Source: Actinomyces sp. | GTDB taxonomy: Bacteria > Actinomycetota > Actinomycetes > Actinomycetales > Actinomycetaceae | DNA: 64,000 nt | Direction: 5' to 3' | Assembly (NCBI RefSeq): GCF_030530635.1 | Contig: NZ_JAUMUL010000002.1 | Coordinates: forward strand, 11,488 to 75,487 | Shown: one piece after another, positions 63,060-64,000 of the stretch | How positions within the stretch are numbered: position 1 is the first letter of the stretch | Layout of the letters: each line of letters opens with the position of its first letter | The notes under the pieces: generated by a model | The model's database searches: none | The model's input: only the letters and a program-made list of their open reading frames with translations | What the model was told of the DNA's origin: nothing | Made by a program: the position numbers and the translations under genes

Positions 63060-63874
63060 GAGATCACTCCGCTCAACACCAGCAGGGGCAGCATGCCGTT
63101 GCCAATCGCTATGGCTAGGGCGACGGCGATGGCGATTCCCAGGCAGATGCGACGCAGCCGGGTGCCGGTGCCGCCCAGGTCGTTGACGACCGACCACAGT
63201 CCCTGTGCCAGGTGCACTCCGATGGCCAGCATCACCAGGCTGTAGAAGATCGCCATCGGTGGGCGTGACAGGCTGGCGATCAGGTTCTCATAGGCGTATG
63301 CCGTAAGTTCGCCGTCGGAGTGTGTGGCGGCCATGAAGCCCTGCGGGGAGACCAGGCGGCCGATGGTCAGGTCGAGCAGGTGCACGGCGATGAAGACGAG
63401 CAGCAGGCCGCCGGTGATGATCATGGTGCGGGCGCCCAAGGTGCGTGGGCGCATGTTCTGCCGACGGAAGGAGCCGCGGGCTTTGCGGCCCCGCCACCAC
63501 AGGGTGATCCCGCCTGCCACGTGCAGGATCAGGCAGGGGCCCAGGACCAGCCGCATGATCCACAGCACGCCCTCGTGGGGGATGAGCGGGTAGCCGATCT
63601 CCCGCAGCCACTCGGCGTAGTTGTTGTATGCCTGCGCCCCCTGGAAGGCCTTGAGGTTGCCGATCATGTGGACCAGCACGAATGCCGCCATGAGGGTGCC
63701 GGTGATCGCCATGGTCGTTTTCAGCGTGGTGAAGGATGGGCGCGCGCGCCGGCGCGGACGGCCGGTCGGCAGATCGCCGCGCCCACCGGAGGCGCCCGCG
63801 CCGCCGGTGGGCGCGGCGGCGCGGGAGTCACCGCTCGGAATGGTTGGGGAGGGGGAGCGGGTGGATGTGGACAT
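63056..63874 (-). CDS. sdhC: Succinate dehydrogenase/fumarate reductase cytochrome b subunit
   Basis: A 272-residue membrane subunit from ATG 63874 (GGGAGC upstream). After a ~50-residue polar tail it has five hydrophobic helices (from about residues 53, 98, 145, 200 and 240). His residues in FVLVHMIGN, LILHVAGG and IAVHLLDL are candidate ligands for the two haems b of type B enzymes. It anchors SdhAB and reacts with menaquinone. It is first in the operon. Confidence 0.9.
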   Translation of the reverse strand: MSTSTRSPSPTIPSGDSRAAAPTGGAGASGGRGDLPTGRPRRRARPSFTTLKTTMAITGTLMAAFVLVHMIGNLKAFQGAQAYNNYAEWLREIGYPLIPHEGVLWIMRLVLGPCLILHVAGGITLWWRGRKARGSFRRQNMRPRTLGARTMIITGGLLLVFIAVHLLDLTIGRLVSPQGFMAATHSDGELTAYAYENLIASLSRPPMAIFYSLVMLAIGVHLAQGLWSVVNDLGGTGTRLRRICLGIAIAVALAIAIGNGMLPLLVLSGVIS

Positions 63875-64000
63875 CGGAGCTCCCATCGACGACGACTTCG
63901 GGATCAGCTGTCATCTATCGTAACGCGTGTCACAAAAAGTGGGGTGCGGGCACAGTGGTCGTCTTGCATGGTGGCTGTGGCCGTCCCAAGCAATGGACGA
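63875..64000 (-). promoter_or_regulatory. Upstream region of the sdhCAB operon (partial)
   Basis: The last 126 bases contain no gene and should hold the sdhC promoter on the minus strand. TAACGCGTGTCAC near 63921 is AT-richer than its surroundings, but no convincing -35/-10 pair is evident. The region continues beyond the window. Confidence 0.3.

Overview
The window is about 64 kb of high-GC DNA with many GTG starts, Shine-Dalgarno-led genes, an actinobacterial-type succinate dehydrogenase locus and dense divergent operons. It fits an actinomycete, most likely an Actinomyces-like member of the Actinomycetaceae; that genus-level placement is inference from gene style, not a search.

Layout. 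(1) Positions 1-12348: the last codons of a guaA (GMP synthetase) gene, then an island of six tightly packed defence genes, then a second copy of the guaA 3' end. The island encodes a SNF2-type helicase with a PLD-like N-terminus, a DUF4391 protein, a SIR2-domain protein, a HerA-type ATPase, and a type III Mod methyltransferase and Res endonuclease. The guaA-tail direct repeats (1-55 and 12294-12348) look like attL/attR of an integrated element, but no integrase is visible. The SIR2-HerA pair is clearly less GC-rich than the helicase, which suggests modular assembly. (2) 12346-14400: a second, glutaminase-lacking GMP synthetase with two inverted motifs in its leader, then intergenic DNA with a perfect 40-bp palindrome and a structured repeat. 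(3) 14400-25000: an accessory zone with decayed genes (a Fic remnant, an aldo/keto reductase with an internal deletion, a DUF4143 ATPase remnant), two intact DUF4143 ATPases each preceded by iterated 22-23-bp repeats, and several oxidoreductases. (4) 25000-34100: an ABC-F protein, a ribose-type sugar ABC transporter with a divergent LacI regulator, and a LysR/hydrolase pair. (5) 34100-34760: gene-free DNA packed with repeats (hairpin element, 20-nt repeat array, MITE-like inverted repeat). (6) 34760-41750: an ABC-2 exporter with a divergent two-component system whose kinase is split by a frameshift, then redox and stress genes with a MerR regulator. (7) 41822-48842: a complete four-gene Wadjet (jetABCD) anti-plasmid operon. 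(8) 48971-64000: two SDR genes, a methyltransferase, a LacI-controlled operon joining an Opp/Dpp-type ABC transporter to a GH32 fructosidase, and a succinate dehydrogenase/fumarate reductase operon on the minus strand.

How it works together: two separate genome-defence loci (the guaA island and Wadjet) sit among carbohydrate uptake operons. The most promising candidate for an under-described system is the six-gene island, where two known defence modules (SIR2-HerA and type III restriction-modification) are fused into one translationally coupled operon with a helicase-DUF4391 pair.
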